A DNA stretch of 64,000 nucleotides, taken from the NCBI RefSeq assembly GCF_012516375.2, contig NZ_CP051204.2, positions 5,208,001 to 5,272,000 of the forward strand, given 5' to 3'. Within the stretch, counting starts at the first letter, position 1, and each line of letters begins with the position of its first letter. This DNA is from Chitinophaga oryzae. Its GTDB lineage: Bacteria; Bacteroidota; Bacteroidia; Chitinophagales; Chitinophagaceae. Under the pieces are notes generated by a model. It was not told the DNA's origin and did no database searches. It saw nothing but the letters and a program-made list of their open reading frames with translations. The position numbers and the translations under genes were made by a program. Shown here piece after piece: positions 25,923-37,000 of the stretch.

Positions 25923-28900
25923 ATGGAAAAACAGCGCGTCATACTCCGCAACAGCAAACTGAAACCACCGGAAGACTTCAACTTCCTGCGGCAACAGGGC
26001 ATGAACTACATCCGGCAGCTGGGCAGCCGGTTCTGGACAGACTATAATCTGCATGATCCCGGTATCACCACACTGGAACTGCTGTGTTTTGCCATCACCG
26101 ACCTGGCCTACCGTACCGGCTTCCCGACGGCAGACATCTTCGCAGCCTACATGGATAAAAGCCAGCTGCATAAACAGGCTTTCTTCCCGGCACATGAGAT
26201 CCTTACCATGAACCCGCTGACGGTCAACGACTACCGTAAGCTGATGATCGATCAGGAAGGTATCCACAATGCCTGGCTGGCGCCCCGGCACTGTAGCTGC
26301 GACGACGTCACCGCCACAGGAGCCACTGACGGGTGCGCGGAAGACTGCAACTGCGAAACGGAGATCTATGCCGATGAAAAAAACGGGCAGCTGACATATA
26401 AAAGTCATACCCCCGACGGAAAACAGGCTTTTGAAAAAGTAAATATCAAAGGGCTGTATGATGTGCAGATTGCGCTCGAAGACGACCCGGTATTCGGCGA
26501 CATCAACGATGGCAGGGTGTACCAAACCCTCACCTATGGCAGCAGCCGCGCTACCATAGAGCTCCGCTTGCCCGCCTACGAGGAGATCCTCAAAAAATGG
26601 AATGACTGGAAAGACCTGATAGACAACACCATCACGGTCACCGGTGTAACGCTGAACAAAATGGTGGACAACAACGGAACGCCCGTTACGGACAGTAATC
26701 TGTCAAAAACCATGCAGAGCGCTATTTTCATCGATCTGCAACTGACGCTCAGCAACGCCGTGGCCATCACCTTCAGTAACGCCGTACTGAACATATACCT
26801 TTCCTTTTCCGACGCCCTCTTAACAGCAGATATTACCAGCGCCCTGCAACAGGTACCGGGCATCATCAGCACCTATAAAAACGGGCTGGAAAAAACCCAT
26901 GCCCTGATCAACGCCACCCGGGCCAACCTCAACGCACACCGTAACCTGGACGAGGCTTTCTGCCATATCTCCCTGGTGCCCATGGAAGACGTCAGCATCT
27001 GCATGGACGCGGAACTGACGCCGGACGCGGATATTGAAAAAGTACAGGCGGAGATCATGGTGAAAATAGAACAATACCTGAACCCCAATATCCCGATATA
27101 TTCACTGGCACAGCTGCTGAAGGAAGATACCGACATCACGGAAATATTCAACGGGCCAAGACTGCATAACGGGTTTATCAAAAATGAAGACCTGGACAAG
27201 GCGGACATCAAACAGGAGATACATGCATCTGACATGATCAATCTCATCATGGACATACCGGAGGTGGTAAGCATTACCAATTTCCTGATGACCAGCTACG
27301 ACGACCGGGGAGAAGTGATCTATCATAGCCAGCCATGGACACTGCCGGTAACCCCGGGCCATCAGCCACGGCTATACGTACAACGCAGCAAATTTCTCTT
27401 TTATAAAAATGGGCTTCCCTTCCTCGCCGCCAGTGAAACGGAACTGAACAGCATCCTGCAGGAGCTGCGCAGCAGCGGCGAATACCTTAAAGCCACCGGT
27501 ATCAACAACGAACTGGAAATACCTGCCGCTACCATCAGGAACATGGAAGACTACTACCCGGTACAGTACTCCTATCCGCTTACCTATGGCATCGGCGAAT
27601 TTGGACTTTCAGACACCGAGCCCGCCCTGCGCAAGGCTCAGGCGCGGCAACTCAAAACTTATCTGCTGTTTTTCGAACAGTTGCTGGTCAACTATCTCGC
27701 ACAACTGCAACATGCCGGCGATCTTTTCCTGGTAGACAGCAGCCAGCTACAGAGCTACTTTACGCACTGGCTGTCTGACAGCGATATCAAAGGTGTTACG
27801 GCGCTCTATAACGGCCTCACTGCGCCGGCGCTGCAAACCCTCACCGAGCCGGCCAATGGCGGACTGGCAAGGCGCAACCGTTTTCTTGACCACCTGCTGG
27901 CCCGGTTTGCAGAAAGTTTCGGCGAATATGCGCTGGCACGGTACAGCAGCATCCCGGCCGAACAGACCGCTATGCAGACAGCGCTGCTGCAACTAAAAAC
28001 AGACTTCCTCAGCAACTATCCGGAAGCCAGTTACAACCGCGCCCGTGCCATCGATTATACTATTGCCGCTCCCTGTGCTCCAGGAAACATCGCGGGACTG
28101 CAACGGCGGCTCAATAGCCTGCTTAACATAGACGCCGCTACCAGCTTCGTTATCATAGAACATCTGTTACTGCGGCCACGCATACCCGGACAGGCATTGC
28201 TTCCCATTTGCCTGGATGGCAGCTGTCACACCTGCTACGATAATGATCCCTACTCTTTCCGGCTCACTTTCGTGATGCCGGGATGGCTGGAACAAAACAT
28301 GAAGATCGATTACCGGCGGTATGCGGAGAAAACCATCCGCCAGGAGACGCCCGCCCACCTGCTGCCTAAGATATGCTGGGTAGACAACAAAGCCTGCGAT
28401 GATACGCTGCTGTGTGACCTGACAGACCTGCTCTGGGGCCTGCAGGTACCGTTGCCCGCTACCAGGGACGAAGAGAAACTGCGTCCGCTGTGTCTCGTGG
28501 CCCAGGCGGCCATCGCCGCCATGAACAACGCCTACCGGCAGGCGCTGACCACCGGCAACAATGTATTCCCGGTAAAAGCGGAAGTCGAACAGTTTTTCGA
28601 AGAGAAGGTGAAAGACGGCATCGCCAGCGGGGTGACCGGCATCACACCGGCAGGGATAGCGACAGTAAAAATATGGATCGTGGACTACTGGCTGGCACAT
28701 ACCGACTGTTTCATCTTCACCCGGCTGGAACTGGCCTGGTGCGCCTGGCTGGCCGCCAACGCCAAACTCACCGCGAAAGACAATTATCTCGAAAATATAC
28801 TGACAGACGCAATATTGAAGGCCAATCCCGGCAAACAACAACAGGATGTCTGTTCATGCGTGCACACCCTGATGGAGCAATATGGAGAAGCCATCCGCCT

Positions 28901-29180
28901 GTGGGTAGTGTCGCAATTGGCCGGAGGGCTGCAAAAGGCCGCCTTCGATACGATGATCAACACCATGGCGCCGGTCTGCAATGGGATCATCACCACGCCT
29001 GTCAACACTGTTTTCACCACCTTTTATGATACGGACAAAATACAGCTGCTGCAAACACATGCCACGCTGCTACAGGTGATGTCGGCACTGAAAAGCATCT
29101 ACCCGCCGGCTACGCTGCATGACTGCGAAGACGGCAATGATGTGAACCCCGTCCGGCTTGGCGCTACCGCCATCGGATAA
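25923..29180 (+). CDS. Second large baseplate wedge protein (Pvc12-like)
   Basis: 1085 aa. The family mark is near the N-terminus, residues about 39-63 (TDYNLHDPGITTLELLCFAI, then TDLAYR), as in eCIS wedge proteins that pair with the J-like subunit. It has four cysteine-rich spots: CSCDD and CAEDCNCETE at about 122-145, CLDGSCHTCYD at about 764-774, and VCSCVHT near 977. Such CxC/CxxC pairs suggest bound metal or disulfides, an uncommon trait for a wedge protein. It lies 18 bases after the J-like gene. Role follows from family and order. Confidence 0.85.
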   Translation: MEKQRVILRNSKLKPPEDFNFLRQQGMNYIRQLGSRFWTDYNLHDPGITTLELLCFAITDLAYRTGFPTADIFAAYMDKSQLHKQAFFPAHEILTMNPLTVNDYRKLMIDQEGIHNAWLAPRHCSCDDVTATGATDGCAEDCNCETEIYADEKNGQLTYKSHTPDGKQAFEKVNIKGLYDVQIALEDDPVFGDINDGRVYQTLTYGSSRATIELRLPAYEEILKKWNDWKDLIDNTITVTGVTLNKMVDNNGTPVTDSNLSKTMQSAIFIDLQLTLSNAVAITFSNAVLNIYLSFSDALLTADITSALQQVPGIISTYKNGLEKTHALINATRANLNAHRNLDEAFCHISLVPMEDVSICMDAELTPDADIEKVQAEIMVKIEQYLNPNIPIYSLAQLLKEDTDITEIFNGPRLHNGFIKNEDLDKADIKQEIHASDMINLIMDIPEVVSITNFLMTSYDDRGEVIYHSQPWTLPVTPGHQPRLYVQRSKFLFYKNGLPFLAASETELNSILQELRSSGEYLKATGINNELEIPAATIRNMEDYYPVQYSYPLTYGIGEFGLSDTEPALRKAQARQLKTYLLFFEQLLVNYLAQLQHAGDLFLVDSSQLQSYFTHWLSDSDIKGVTALYNGLTAPALQTLTEPANGGLARRNRFLDHLLARFAESFGEYALARYSSIPAEQTAMQTALLQLKTDFLSNYPEASYNRARAIDYTIAAPCAPGNIAGLQRRLNSLLNIDAATSFVIIEHLLLRPRIPGQALLPICLDGSCHTCYDNDPYSFRLTFVMPGWLEQNMKIDYRRYAEKTIRQETPAHLLPKICWVDNKACDDTLLCDLTDLLWGLQVPLPATRDEEKLRPLCLVAQAAIAAMNNAYRQALTTGNNVFPVKAEVEQFFEEKVKDGIASGVTGITPAGIATVKIWIVDYWLAHTDCFIFTRLELAWCAWLAANAKLTAKDNYLENILTDAILKANPGKQQQDVCSCVHTLMEQYGEAIRLWVVSQLAGGLQKAAFDTMINTMAPVCNGIITTPVNTVFTTFYDTDKIQLLQTHATLLQVMSALKSIYPPATLHDCEDGNDVNPVRLGATAIG

Positions 29181-29235
29181 AACCGGCAGAACAGGATAAA
29201 GCTATTATTAAATCAAAGAAGTCATTATCATCATT

Positions 29236-32200
29236 ATGATACCTTCCATCCAAAAGTACCCTCAGTTTGAGGCGAACCAGATACTCACCAACGAACAGCT
29301 GAACCTGTTGTTCGGGTACAATGATGAACAAACCCGGCTGACCAGAAGCCATCTGATCGGCATCGGTATCATTTGCGGACTGGACGTCATTACCGCGGCA
29401 GATGGTAAATCCGTGACCATTACCAAAGGGGTGGGCGTTACCTCGGCCGGGTATCTTGTTGTACAGGAGACGGACCTGGTATATGCCGCCTCCCAGAACT
29501 ATGTCCTCCCCAAAGAGGTAGCTTATCCTGTGCTGCAAAATAATGCAGGCGCCAATCTGTACCCGCTGTGGCAGCTGCTGCCGCAGATCCCCATCAGCAA
29601 CCCCGACCCCTCCGCCAGGAATCTTGACATTCCTTTCCTGCAGGATAAAGTAGTAATGCTGTTCGTGGAGCTGAATAAAACCGGCAACAAAAACTGCCTG
29701 CCTAATTCCTGCGATGATAAAGGTTCCACCGTGGGCGTCACCATACAACCACTGCTGATACGCAAAAGCGATGCGGATAAAATCAAGGCGGTCATCCCCG
29801 GATACCCCAACCTGGCCGCGTTGCCGGACATCCGGATGCCCCGCTTTGACGTTGCTAAAACAGCACTCAATACAACGCCGGACGTGATCAAGGCCTACAA
29901 GATCATACTGACCAAAGCCTTTATCGACAAGGTGCTGGCCAATCTGAAGAAACTGTCAGACACGTTCGCTTTCCTCAACAGCAATGCCACAGCGCTGGGC
30001 AACCTGATTCAGAACAACACGATTTTCAGTTATGACAACGACAGCACCATTAAACTGCCGGTAGAATATTACTATCAATATTATTTTGATTTTGTCAGCG
30101 ACCTGGTAGATACCTACAACGAGATAAAGAACAGATCCGGCGCGGTACTGGCTACCTGCTGCCCCGACCCTGCCTGGTTTCCGCGGCATCTGTTTTTAAA
30201 GGAAGCTGTGAACCCGCCATCACCCAGCGCTTACCGCCATTATTTTCTGCCTTCCCCGGCAGTGGCGCGGGAAGGACAACGTACGGAAGAAATTGTGCTG
30301 CTGCTGAACCGGCTTTATATGATGCTGCTGACGTTCCCTAAAATCGCGGCGCCTACCATCATCGCTGGTGGCGGCGTCAGCAACAGCGACCTGCGGGTGA
30401 CACCCAGCTATCTCGGCAGCGCCTTGTCAGGCAAGGCCATCCCCCACTATTACAGTGAGGACAAACAGAGCAACAACCGGCAACTGTTTGAATACTGGAA
30501 CTACCGTCTCACCAAAGCCGGCAAAGCCAACCAAAATTTATCCTACCGCGCCATCGAATACCCCGCCACGGAAGACTTTGTAAAAAATCCGTTGCGGTAT
30601 GACATAGAGCCGTATAACTTTTTCCGGATAGAAGGTCATGTGGGCAAGCATTACAAATCCGTGGTCAACTACCTGCAGGGCATCGTCAATAATAACCGGT
30701 TGCCCTTTGATATTGTGGCCGTTAAAACCGGCAACAAGCCGGATGCCCTGACCGGCAATACTTTCGAGGCACAGTTTGCCGATCTTGAAAGCGCGTTCCT
30801 GCTGATACAGGCCGACATCATTTGTAAAGGCGGTACGCATCCCACCATCGAAGCGTTCAAAAAACTGACCAAACTGTCGCAGCTCAACGATCCGGTGCCC
30901 CCCAACAATCAGACGATGCTGGTGATGCTGAAAGCGCTGACCATCGGCGGTATCCCCTGCGACGTGTCAGAGCTGGTGAAGCTGCTGGATATCTACAGCA
31001 ACCGGATGACGAAGCTGCAGCAGCAGTTCTTGCTCAGCAATTACGCAGAAAAACATGCAGGGCTGCAACATAAAGCCGGCGTACCCACCGGCGGCACGTT
31101 TGTGATCGTGTACCACGGCGAAGTGGTTACCACCTCGCAACCCGGAAAGTACTTTGGCGACCTTATTTATCTCGATGCCGTCACTAATAAATACAAGCTG
31201 GATGAACAGGCGTTTAAGTTCTATCAGCCGGATGCAGGCACGGCGTCCGTGATCAGCACGCTGCTGGGGCAGGTAGACGCCAACGACCCGCAGGCCGGGG
31301 AGTTCATAGAAAAAACGTTTCAGCCGATGCTGGGCAAATACAAAGCGGGCGCGCGGAGGCCTCCGTTTGGAAGAGGTGCCGTTGCAGGCTTCGCTACCGG
31401 CGTGCCAGTAAGCATCAGCGAAGGTATCGTGTTTGCGGACTTCTATCTGCCCTATCAATGCTGTGGCGATGGCACTACCGTCCAGTATACGATCAACGAA
31501 AGCACGCAACCACTGGGTGTGGACATCACCGGCTCGGAATGTAAGGATGGACAGCAGGTGGTACACTTCCTCGTCACCGGCGGCACACCTCCCTATAAAG
31601 CCAATAATAACAGTGTCAACAGCCGGTTTGACCTGCAGTTCGGCAGTAACCAGCCAGGGACCGTTGTGGTCACCGACAGCAAAGGGGGCAGCGTAACAGT
31701 ACAGGTGCCCGCTAAAACCTGCGAACCGCCCTGCGACCTTCCGTGCAAGGGGCTCGTCACCCGCTGCCTGTATCCGGTGTGGATGGTGCTGCCGGAACAA
31801 AAGGTTTTCCCTGCCAAACTGATACGCCTGGAAGTCGCCTACCTCACCATCACCGATGAAAACGGCATGATACTGATGGATGAACAGTTCGTTAAAGATA
31901 TCACCGACTACCTCCAGCAAACCGGTGGCATTAAAAACGCGAACTATCATGATTTCATGAAAGCGGTAACAGAGATCATTAACAAGCGGATAGACAAAGT
32001 GGCCAAAGGAAGCCTGAAAATCGAATATGTGGTGAAAGACGCCAAACTCAGCGGACAGTTCATGATCACTTCCTTCCCTTGTCAGTCGTTTGACTTGCGG
32101 ATACGTATGGACATCGATGGGTACTATTACGATTACCGATATACGAAAACAGGAGTCGATGCGCAACTGGCCATCCGTAATCAAAACAGCTACCAGACAA

Positions 32201-32490
32201 GGATGCCTAAATACGGGTGTAGTATTGACGACCAGTGCAAAGGAGTTAATATCCAGAAGCCCTGCACCAATGATTCATTGGAAATCAAGCGGGAAACCGA
32301 CACCTTCTATTTTGTGACAGGCGATTATAAAGCCATCTACTGGATCGCTGAAGGTGGAATACCCGGCTTCGGCACAGGGTCTGAATTCCACCTGGACAGC
32401 GTAGACCTGCTGCCTGAAAAAATCAGGGCCATCGCCATTGACAAAAACGGCTGCTGGGCATATGCGGAATTCCTGGTAAAGAGGGCATGA
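29236..32490 (+). CDS. Large eCIS-linked protein with SprB-like repeat; candidate fibre or baseplate cage (1084 aa)
   Basis: 1084 aa. The N-terminus (KYPQFEANQILTNEQLNLLF; DEQTRLTRSHLIGIGIICGL) is a motif I associate with a large conserved protein in Bacteroidetes eCIS clusters. No enzyme domain is seen. Near residues 755-830 a segment reads like an SprB/PKD-type beta-sandwich (HFLVTGGTPPYKANNNSVNS; GTVVVTDSKGGSVTVQVPAK), followed by a Cys cluster (CEPPCDLPCKGLVTRC). A similar beta-module ends the protein (IAEGGIPGFGTGSEFHLDSV). Such modules are common in surface adhesins, so a tail-fibre or target-binding role is attractive. A structural cage around the spike is the alternative. Confidence 0.75.
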   Translation: MIPSIQKYPQFEANQILTNEQLNLLFGYNDEQTRLTRSHLIGIGIICGLDVITAADGKSVTITKGVGVTSAGYLVVQETDLVYAASQNYVLPKEVAYPVLQNNAGANLYPLWQLLPQIPISNPDPSARNLDIPFLQDKVVMLFVELNKTGNKNCLPNSCDDKGSTVGVTIQPLLIRKSDADKIKAVIPGYPNLAALPDIRMPRFDVAKTALNTTPDVIKAYKIILTKAFIDKVLANLKKLSDTFAFLNSNATALGNLIQNNTIFSYDNDSTIKLPVEYYYQYYFDFVSDLVDTYNEIKNRSGAVLATCCPDPAWFPRHLFLKEAVNPPSPSAYRHYFLPSPAVAREGQRTEEIVLLLNRLYMMLLTFPKIAAPTIIAGGGVSNSDLRVTPSYLGSALSGKAIPHYYSEDKQSNNRQLFEYWNYRLTKAGKANQNLSYRAIEYPATEDFVKNPLRYDIEPYNFFRIEGHVGKHYKSVVNYLQGIVNNNRLPFDIVAVKTGNKPDALTGNTFEAQFADLESAFLLIQADIICKGGTHPTIEAFKKLTKLSQLNDPVPPNNQTMLVMLKALTIGGIPCDVSELVKLLDIYSNRMTKLQQQFLLSNYAEKHAGLQHKAGVPTGGTFVIVYHGEVVTTSQPGKYFGDLIYLDAVTNKYKLDEQAFKFYQPDAGTASVISTLLGQVDANDPQAGEFIEKTFQPMLGKYKAGARRPPFGRGAVAGFATGVPVSISEGIVFADFYLPYQCCGDGTTVQYTINESTQPLGVDITGSECKDGQQVVHFLVTGGTPPYKANNNSVNSRFDLQFGSNQPGTVVVTDSKGGSVTVQVPAKTCEPPCDLPCKGLVTRCLYPVWMVLPEQKVFPAKLIRLEVAYLTITDENGMILMDEQFVKDITDYLQQTGGIKNANYHDFMKAVTEIINKRIDKVAKGSLKIEYVVKDAKLSGQFMITSFPCQSFDLRIRMDIDGYYYDYRYTKTGVDAQLAIRNQNSYQTRMPKYGCSIDDQCKGVNIQKPCTNDSLEIKRETDTFYFVTGDYKAIYWIAEGGIPGFGTGSEFHLDSVDLLPEKIRAIAIDKNGCWAYAEFLVKRA

Positions 32491-32611
32491 CCAGACGTAG
32501 CGATCCGGCGTGACCCGACGCGAATCCGGCAAGCGGCAATAAACAGGGACCAACGGGAGCTAAACCAATACTCCGGTAACTTCATGATCGAACGGCGAAA
32601 ACCATCAAATA

Positions 32612-32643
32612 ACTAAATAACCAAATGACTAAATAACCAAATC
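32612..32643. repeat. Two tandem copies of a 16-base A+T-rich unit
   Basis: ACTAAATAACCAAATG (32612-32627) is repeated at 32628-32643 with one change in the last base, ending just before the ATG at 32647. It could favour translation start by keeping the leader unpaired, or be chance A+T-rich spacer. The rest of the 156-base gap from 32491 holds no gene. Confidence 0.6.
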
Positions 32644-32646
32644 GAT

Positions 32647-34077
32647 ATGCATCTCATTCAAAAACAGCTGGTGGAGGTGACCTTCAACGGTCCGGAATCA
32701 CAGGCGCTGCTGCTGCAGCGCGAGGTGGCTGCCCTGTGTGAAAATGAGCTGCTGCCGGCGCTCGAAAAAGTGCTGGCGCCCTATGATTTTTTAGAAGATG
32801 ATCTGATTTTTGATTATCTTAGTATCAGCGTTGAAGACCTGCGGTCCAACAATCTCCGGCAGCGTTTTACAGACGCTGTAGCGCAACAGCTGAAAGCAAC
32901 GCTTGCGCAAAAGATACCACCCGCTTCCCGGGAAGTATCTGCTACTCCCTTCGACGTAATAAGGATAGAAAATAGAGAAAGAAGAGAAGCACAAAGTGCC
33001 AATCATCGGAATGTTGAGCAAATACTCTTCCATTTTCTCCTGCATGGCGTGTATCCCTGGTGGGTATCGCCGGACAGGGTCACAGAATGGAAGGGTATTA
33101 TGCTCAACATTTTTTCTGCCTCCTCCCCACAGTCTATCCGGCTATTGCATATACTACGTACCTCGTCCGTGGCCCGTGAACGGCTGACAATACAGTTCTT
33201 CCCTGCCTGGCAGCAACAACTGCTGCAACAGATAGCGCCGGACGTATACGCAGCTACGGTGTCGGCGATGGCCACCTTACAACAATATGTTCCTGACATA
33301 CGGTCTATAACGGAAACAGCTATACGCCAGTGGCAACTGGAAACGGTGCTGCAGGAATCTGCGCCACCGCCGGCCGAAAAATTGCTGGCCAGTGCGTTAA
33401 CCCGGTTGCTGCCGGTCACACTGCCGCAGCTTCATGCGCTGGTGAAGGCACACCTCCCCGACCCGCTGCAGGCCCGGCTACAGGAGTCACTGGAGCAACA
33501 GGCAGGCGTTTCCCCCAAAGAAAAAACAAATACAGGCACCCTTCAGGAGGAAGAGCATATTGCTTCCCTCTCCGACGGATATTATATACACAATGCCGGG
33601 CTGATACTGCTGTCACCTTTTATCAGCCGCTTTCTGCAATATTGCGGCGCTGCTGATGAAAAAAAACTGTTGCGTCCCGGTTATGCCGCCGCCCTGCTGG
33701 AATGGCTGGCGACGGGCCGGACAGACATCGGAGAAGAAGAAATGGTGCTGAACAAAATACTCTGTGGCATCCCACTGGCACAAACCATCGAAAGAGTGAC
33801 TACCATAGACCCGGCCCACCAGGAAGAAGCTATCAGCCTGCTCACCACGGTGATCAGCAACTGGCCTTCGCTGAAAAATACCAGCCCTGAAGGACTGCAG
33901 GCCAGTTTCCTGCGCAGGCCTGGTAAACTGTCGGTCCGTGAGAACGATGACAACTGGCTGCTGCAGGTAGAGCGGGAAAGCTACGATGAATGGCTCCTGC
34001 CCGACATTCCCTGGGGCTATAACATGATTCTGCTGCCTTATACCCCGCATAAAATGATCTGGGTGGAATGGATATAA
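32647..34077 (+). CDS. Contractile injection system tape measure protein (CIS_TMP; Pvc14-like)
   Basis: 476 aa. The N-terminus MHLIQKQLVEVTFNGPESQA followed by VAALCENELLPALEKVLAPY is the CIS_TMP signature. The middle repeats helix-rich segments (IRLLHILRTSSVARERLTIQ) and the C-terminus has the conserved LLSPFISRFLQYCG and VERESYDEWLLPDIPWGYNM blocks. In AFP/PVC this protein sets tube length and is threaded inside. If length scales as in those systems, this short member predicts a compact particle. The AFP/PVC versions are longer, but I have not aligned them. Confidence 0.87.
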   Translation: MHLIQKQLVEVTFNGPESQALLLQREVAALCENELLPALEKVLAPYDFLEDDLIFDYLSISVEDLRSNNLRQRFTDAVAQQLKATLAQKIPPASREVSATPFDVIRIENRERREAQSANHRNVEQILFHFLLHGVYPWWVSPDRVTEWKGIMLNIFSASSPQSIRLLHILRTSSVARERLTIQFFPAWQQQLLQQIAPDVYAATVSAMATLQQYVPDIRSITETAIRQWQLETVLQESAPPPAEKLLASALTRLLPVTLPQLHALVKAHLPDPLQARLQESLEQQAGVSPKEKTNTGTLQEEEHIASLSDGYYIHNAGLILLSPFISRFLQYCGAADEKKLLRPGYAAALLEWLATGRTDIGEEEMVLNKILCGIPLAQTIERVTTIDPAHQEEAISLLTTVISNWPSLKNTSPEGLQASFLRRPGKLSVRENDDNWLLQVERESYDEWLLPDIPWGYNMILLPYTPHKMIWVEWI

Positions 34078-34095
34078 CCGATTAAACCAAAAAGA

Positions 34096-37000
34096 ATGAA
34101 AGCAGGTGCAGATGCGGCCCCCAAAACGTCTGCCGCACAAAAGGCTCCCAAAAGCGCGCCTTCATTAAAAAATGAAGAGAAGCCCTTTTTTGCGCCTGCT
34201 ATGCCGCCGGTACAAACCAAGCTGAAAGTCGGCTCGCCCAATGACCCCGCCGAAAAAGAAGCAGACAGCATGGCGGATAAAGTGATGCGTATGCCCGCGG
34301 CAACGACGGCTGCCAAAGTATCAGCAGGGAAAAAGGTCCAGACAAAAAAAGAAGAAGGTAAGCTCCAGGCCAAACATAAAGACCCTCAAAAAGTACAGGC
34401 CCAAGCACAGGAAGGGTCAAAAATCCAGGCCAAACAGGAAGAAAAAGTACAAAAAAAGGAAGAGCAGCAAATACAAAAGAAAGCGGAACAGCAAGTACAA
34501 AAAAAAGAAGACACGATTGTTCAGCGCAAAGGAGAAGGTACGCCTGTTACCACCACCAACGAAATCGGCGAGGGCATCCGGCAACAGAGCGCCGGCGGCT
34601 TCACCCTCTCCGACGATACGCGCAGTTTCATGGAGAGCCGGTTCAACGCCGACTTCAGCAATGTACGCATACATACCGGGCCGGAATCAGCGCAACTCAA
34701 TAACCAGCTTGGCGCCAAAGCCTTCACCTATCAGAACCATATCTTCTTCAACAACAACCAGTATCAGCCCGAAGCGCCGGCAGGCAAACAGCTGCTCGCC
34801 CATGAGCTGACGCATACCATACAACAGGGACAGAGCGTGCAACGCAGTGCAGCCGCACAGCCGGCAGGGCCTATGGCCACAGCCATGGCGCCGCAGATAC
34901 AACGTTTCCTCGGCATAGACATCCCCTCCTGGCAGGATGTGCTCGACTGGCTCGCGGAAAAAGCCTATCACATCCCCGGCTACCGCATGTTCACCATCGT
35001 GATCGGCGTCAACCCTATCAACGGTGAATCGGCCGACCGCAGCGCTGCCAATATCCTGCGCGCCATCGTGGAATTCCTGCCGGGCGGACACCTGATCACC
35101 GAAGCGCTGGATAAGTACAACGTCTTCGAAAAAGCCGGCAGCTGGGTAGAACAGCAGCTGAAACGTTTCTCCGGCCTGATGGGCGAAGTCAAGTCCGCCG
35201 TCAGCCAGTTCATGGACGACCTGGACTTCCTCGATATCATCCTCCATCCGGTACGTACCTGGGAAAGAGCCGTGGCCATCTTCACCAAACCGGTGAACGA
35301 TATCATCGACTTTATCAAAAGCATCTTCCAGGCTATTATGCAGTTCATCCGCGATGCAGTACTGAGACCGCTCGGTGAACTGGCCGCCAAAGCGCCCGGA
35401 TTTGACCTGCTCTGCGCTGTGCTGGGCTTCAATCCCATTACCGGCGAAACAGTGCCCCGCAATGCCGACACCCTCATCGGCGGCTTCATGAAAATGATCG
35501 GACGGCAGGACATCTGGGAGAACATAAAAAAAGGCAACGCCATACAGAAAGCTTTCGCCTGGTTCCAGAATGCGATGAAAGGACTGGTAACACTGGTCAC
35601 CAGCTTCCCGGCACAGTTCATCGCCATGCTGAAGTCGCTCGAAGTGATGGACTTCATCGTGCTGCCCAACCTGTTCAAAAAAGTATTCGGCGTATTCGGC
35701 AACTTCGCCACCGCCTTCTTCAACTGGGCCCTCAATACCATCTTCGACCTGCTGGAAATTATCTTCTCCGTAGTAGCCCCGGGCGCAATGCCTTACCTGG
35801 CCAAAGCCCGCAGCGCTTTCCGCAGCATCCTGGAAAAACCGATGGTGTTCGTAAGGCATCTGATGAATGCGGTCAAGAAAGGATTCAATCAATTCAAGGA
35901 CCGCATCGGCTCCTGGTTCAAAAAAGCGATCATTGGCTGGCTGCTCGGCTCCCTGGCAGGCGCCAATATCTATATCCCGCAGTCCTTTGCACCCAAAGAG
36001 CTGCTGAAACTGGGCCTCTCCGTATTCGGCCTCACCTGGCAGAACCTGCGCGTGAAACTGGTGAAAGCCCTCGGGGAAACAGCCGTGGCTGCCCTGGAAA
36101 CCGGCTTCGACATCCTGAAAACACTGGTCACCGAAGGCCCTGCTGCCGCATGGGACAAAATACAGGACAAAATAGAAGAGCTGAAAGCACAGTTCTTCCA
36201 GGAAGTCACCATGTATGTAACGGTGACAGTCGTACAGAAAGCCATTACCAAACTGCTCTCCAGCCTCAATCCTGTCGGCGCTTTCATACAAGCCATCATC
36301 GCAATCTATGACACCATCATGTTCGTGATCCAGAAGATCCGGCAGATCGCACAGGTGGGTCTGGCGGTGGTGAACAGCATCGTGGAAATTGCCAGCGGCA
36401 ATATCGGCAAAGCTGCCAACGCAGTGGAAAACGTACTGGGCGGTCTGCTTAAGCTGGCGATCAGTTTCCTCGCCAATTTCCTCGGCCTGGGCAAGATAGC
36501 CGACAAAATAGTGGAGATCATCAAAAAATTGCGCGCGCCGGTAGACAAAGCCATGGACAAACTGGTGGACTGGATCGTGACCAACGGCAAAAAACTGCTG
36601 GGAAAAATTGCACAGACCGGCGTGCCCAAAGATCCACAGGAAAGACTGAAAGCCGGCATGCAGAAAGCAGTCGCCGCTACCAACCGTTTTGCAGGTAAAA
36701 AAGTAGGCAAACCGGTACTGGACGCTCTTTTTACAGCCATCAAAATAAGATACGGATTCCAGTCCCTCGAAGCGGTAAGCGAAGGTGATAAATGGTCTGT
36801 CAAAGGTATTGTCAATCCTTACCTCGTATTACCTACCGGAGTATATAAAATATCCGGCAAACGGCCCGACGGCGTCACTACGCTTCCTGTTAAATCCTTT
36901 ACCTTTAACATGAAAACCGTTACCGCGAAAAACACTTATACGCCTAAAGAACTAAAAGCGGGGCTGAAACACCATCAAAGTTATCTGAACAGCCTGACAG

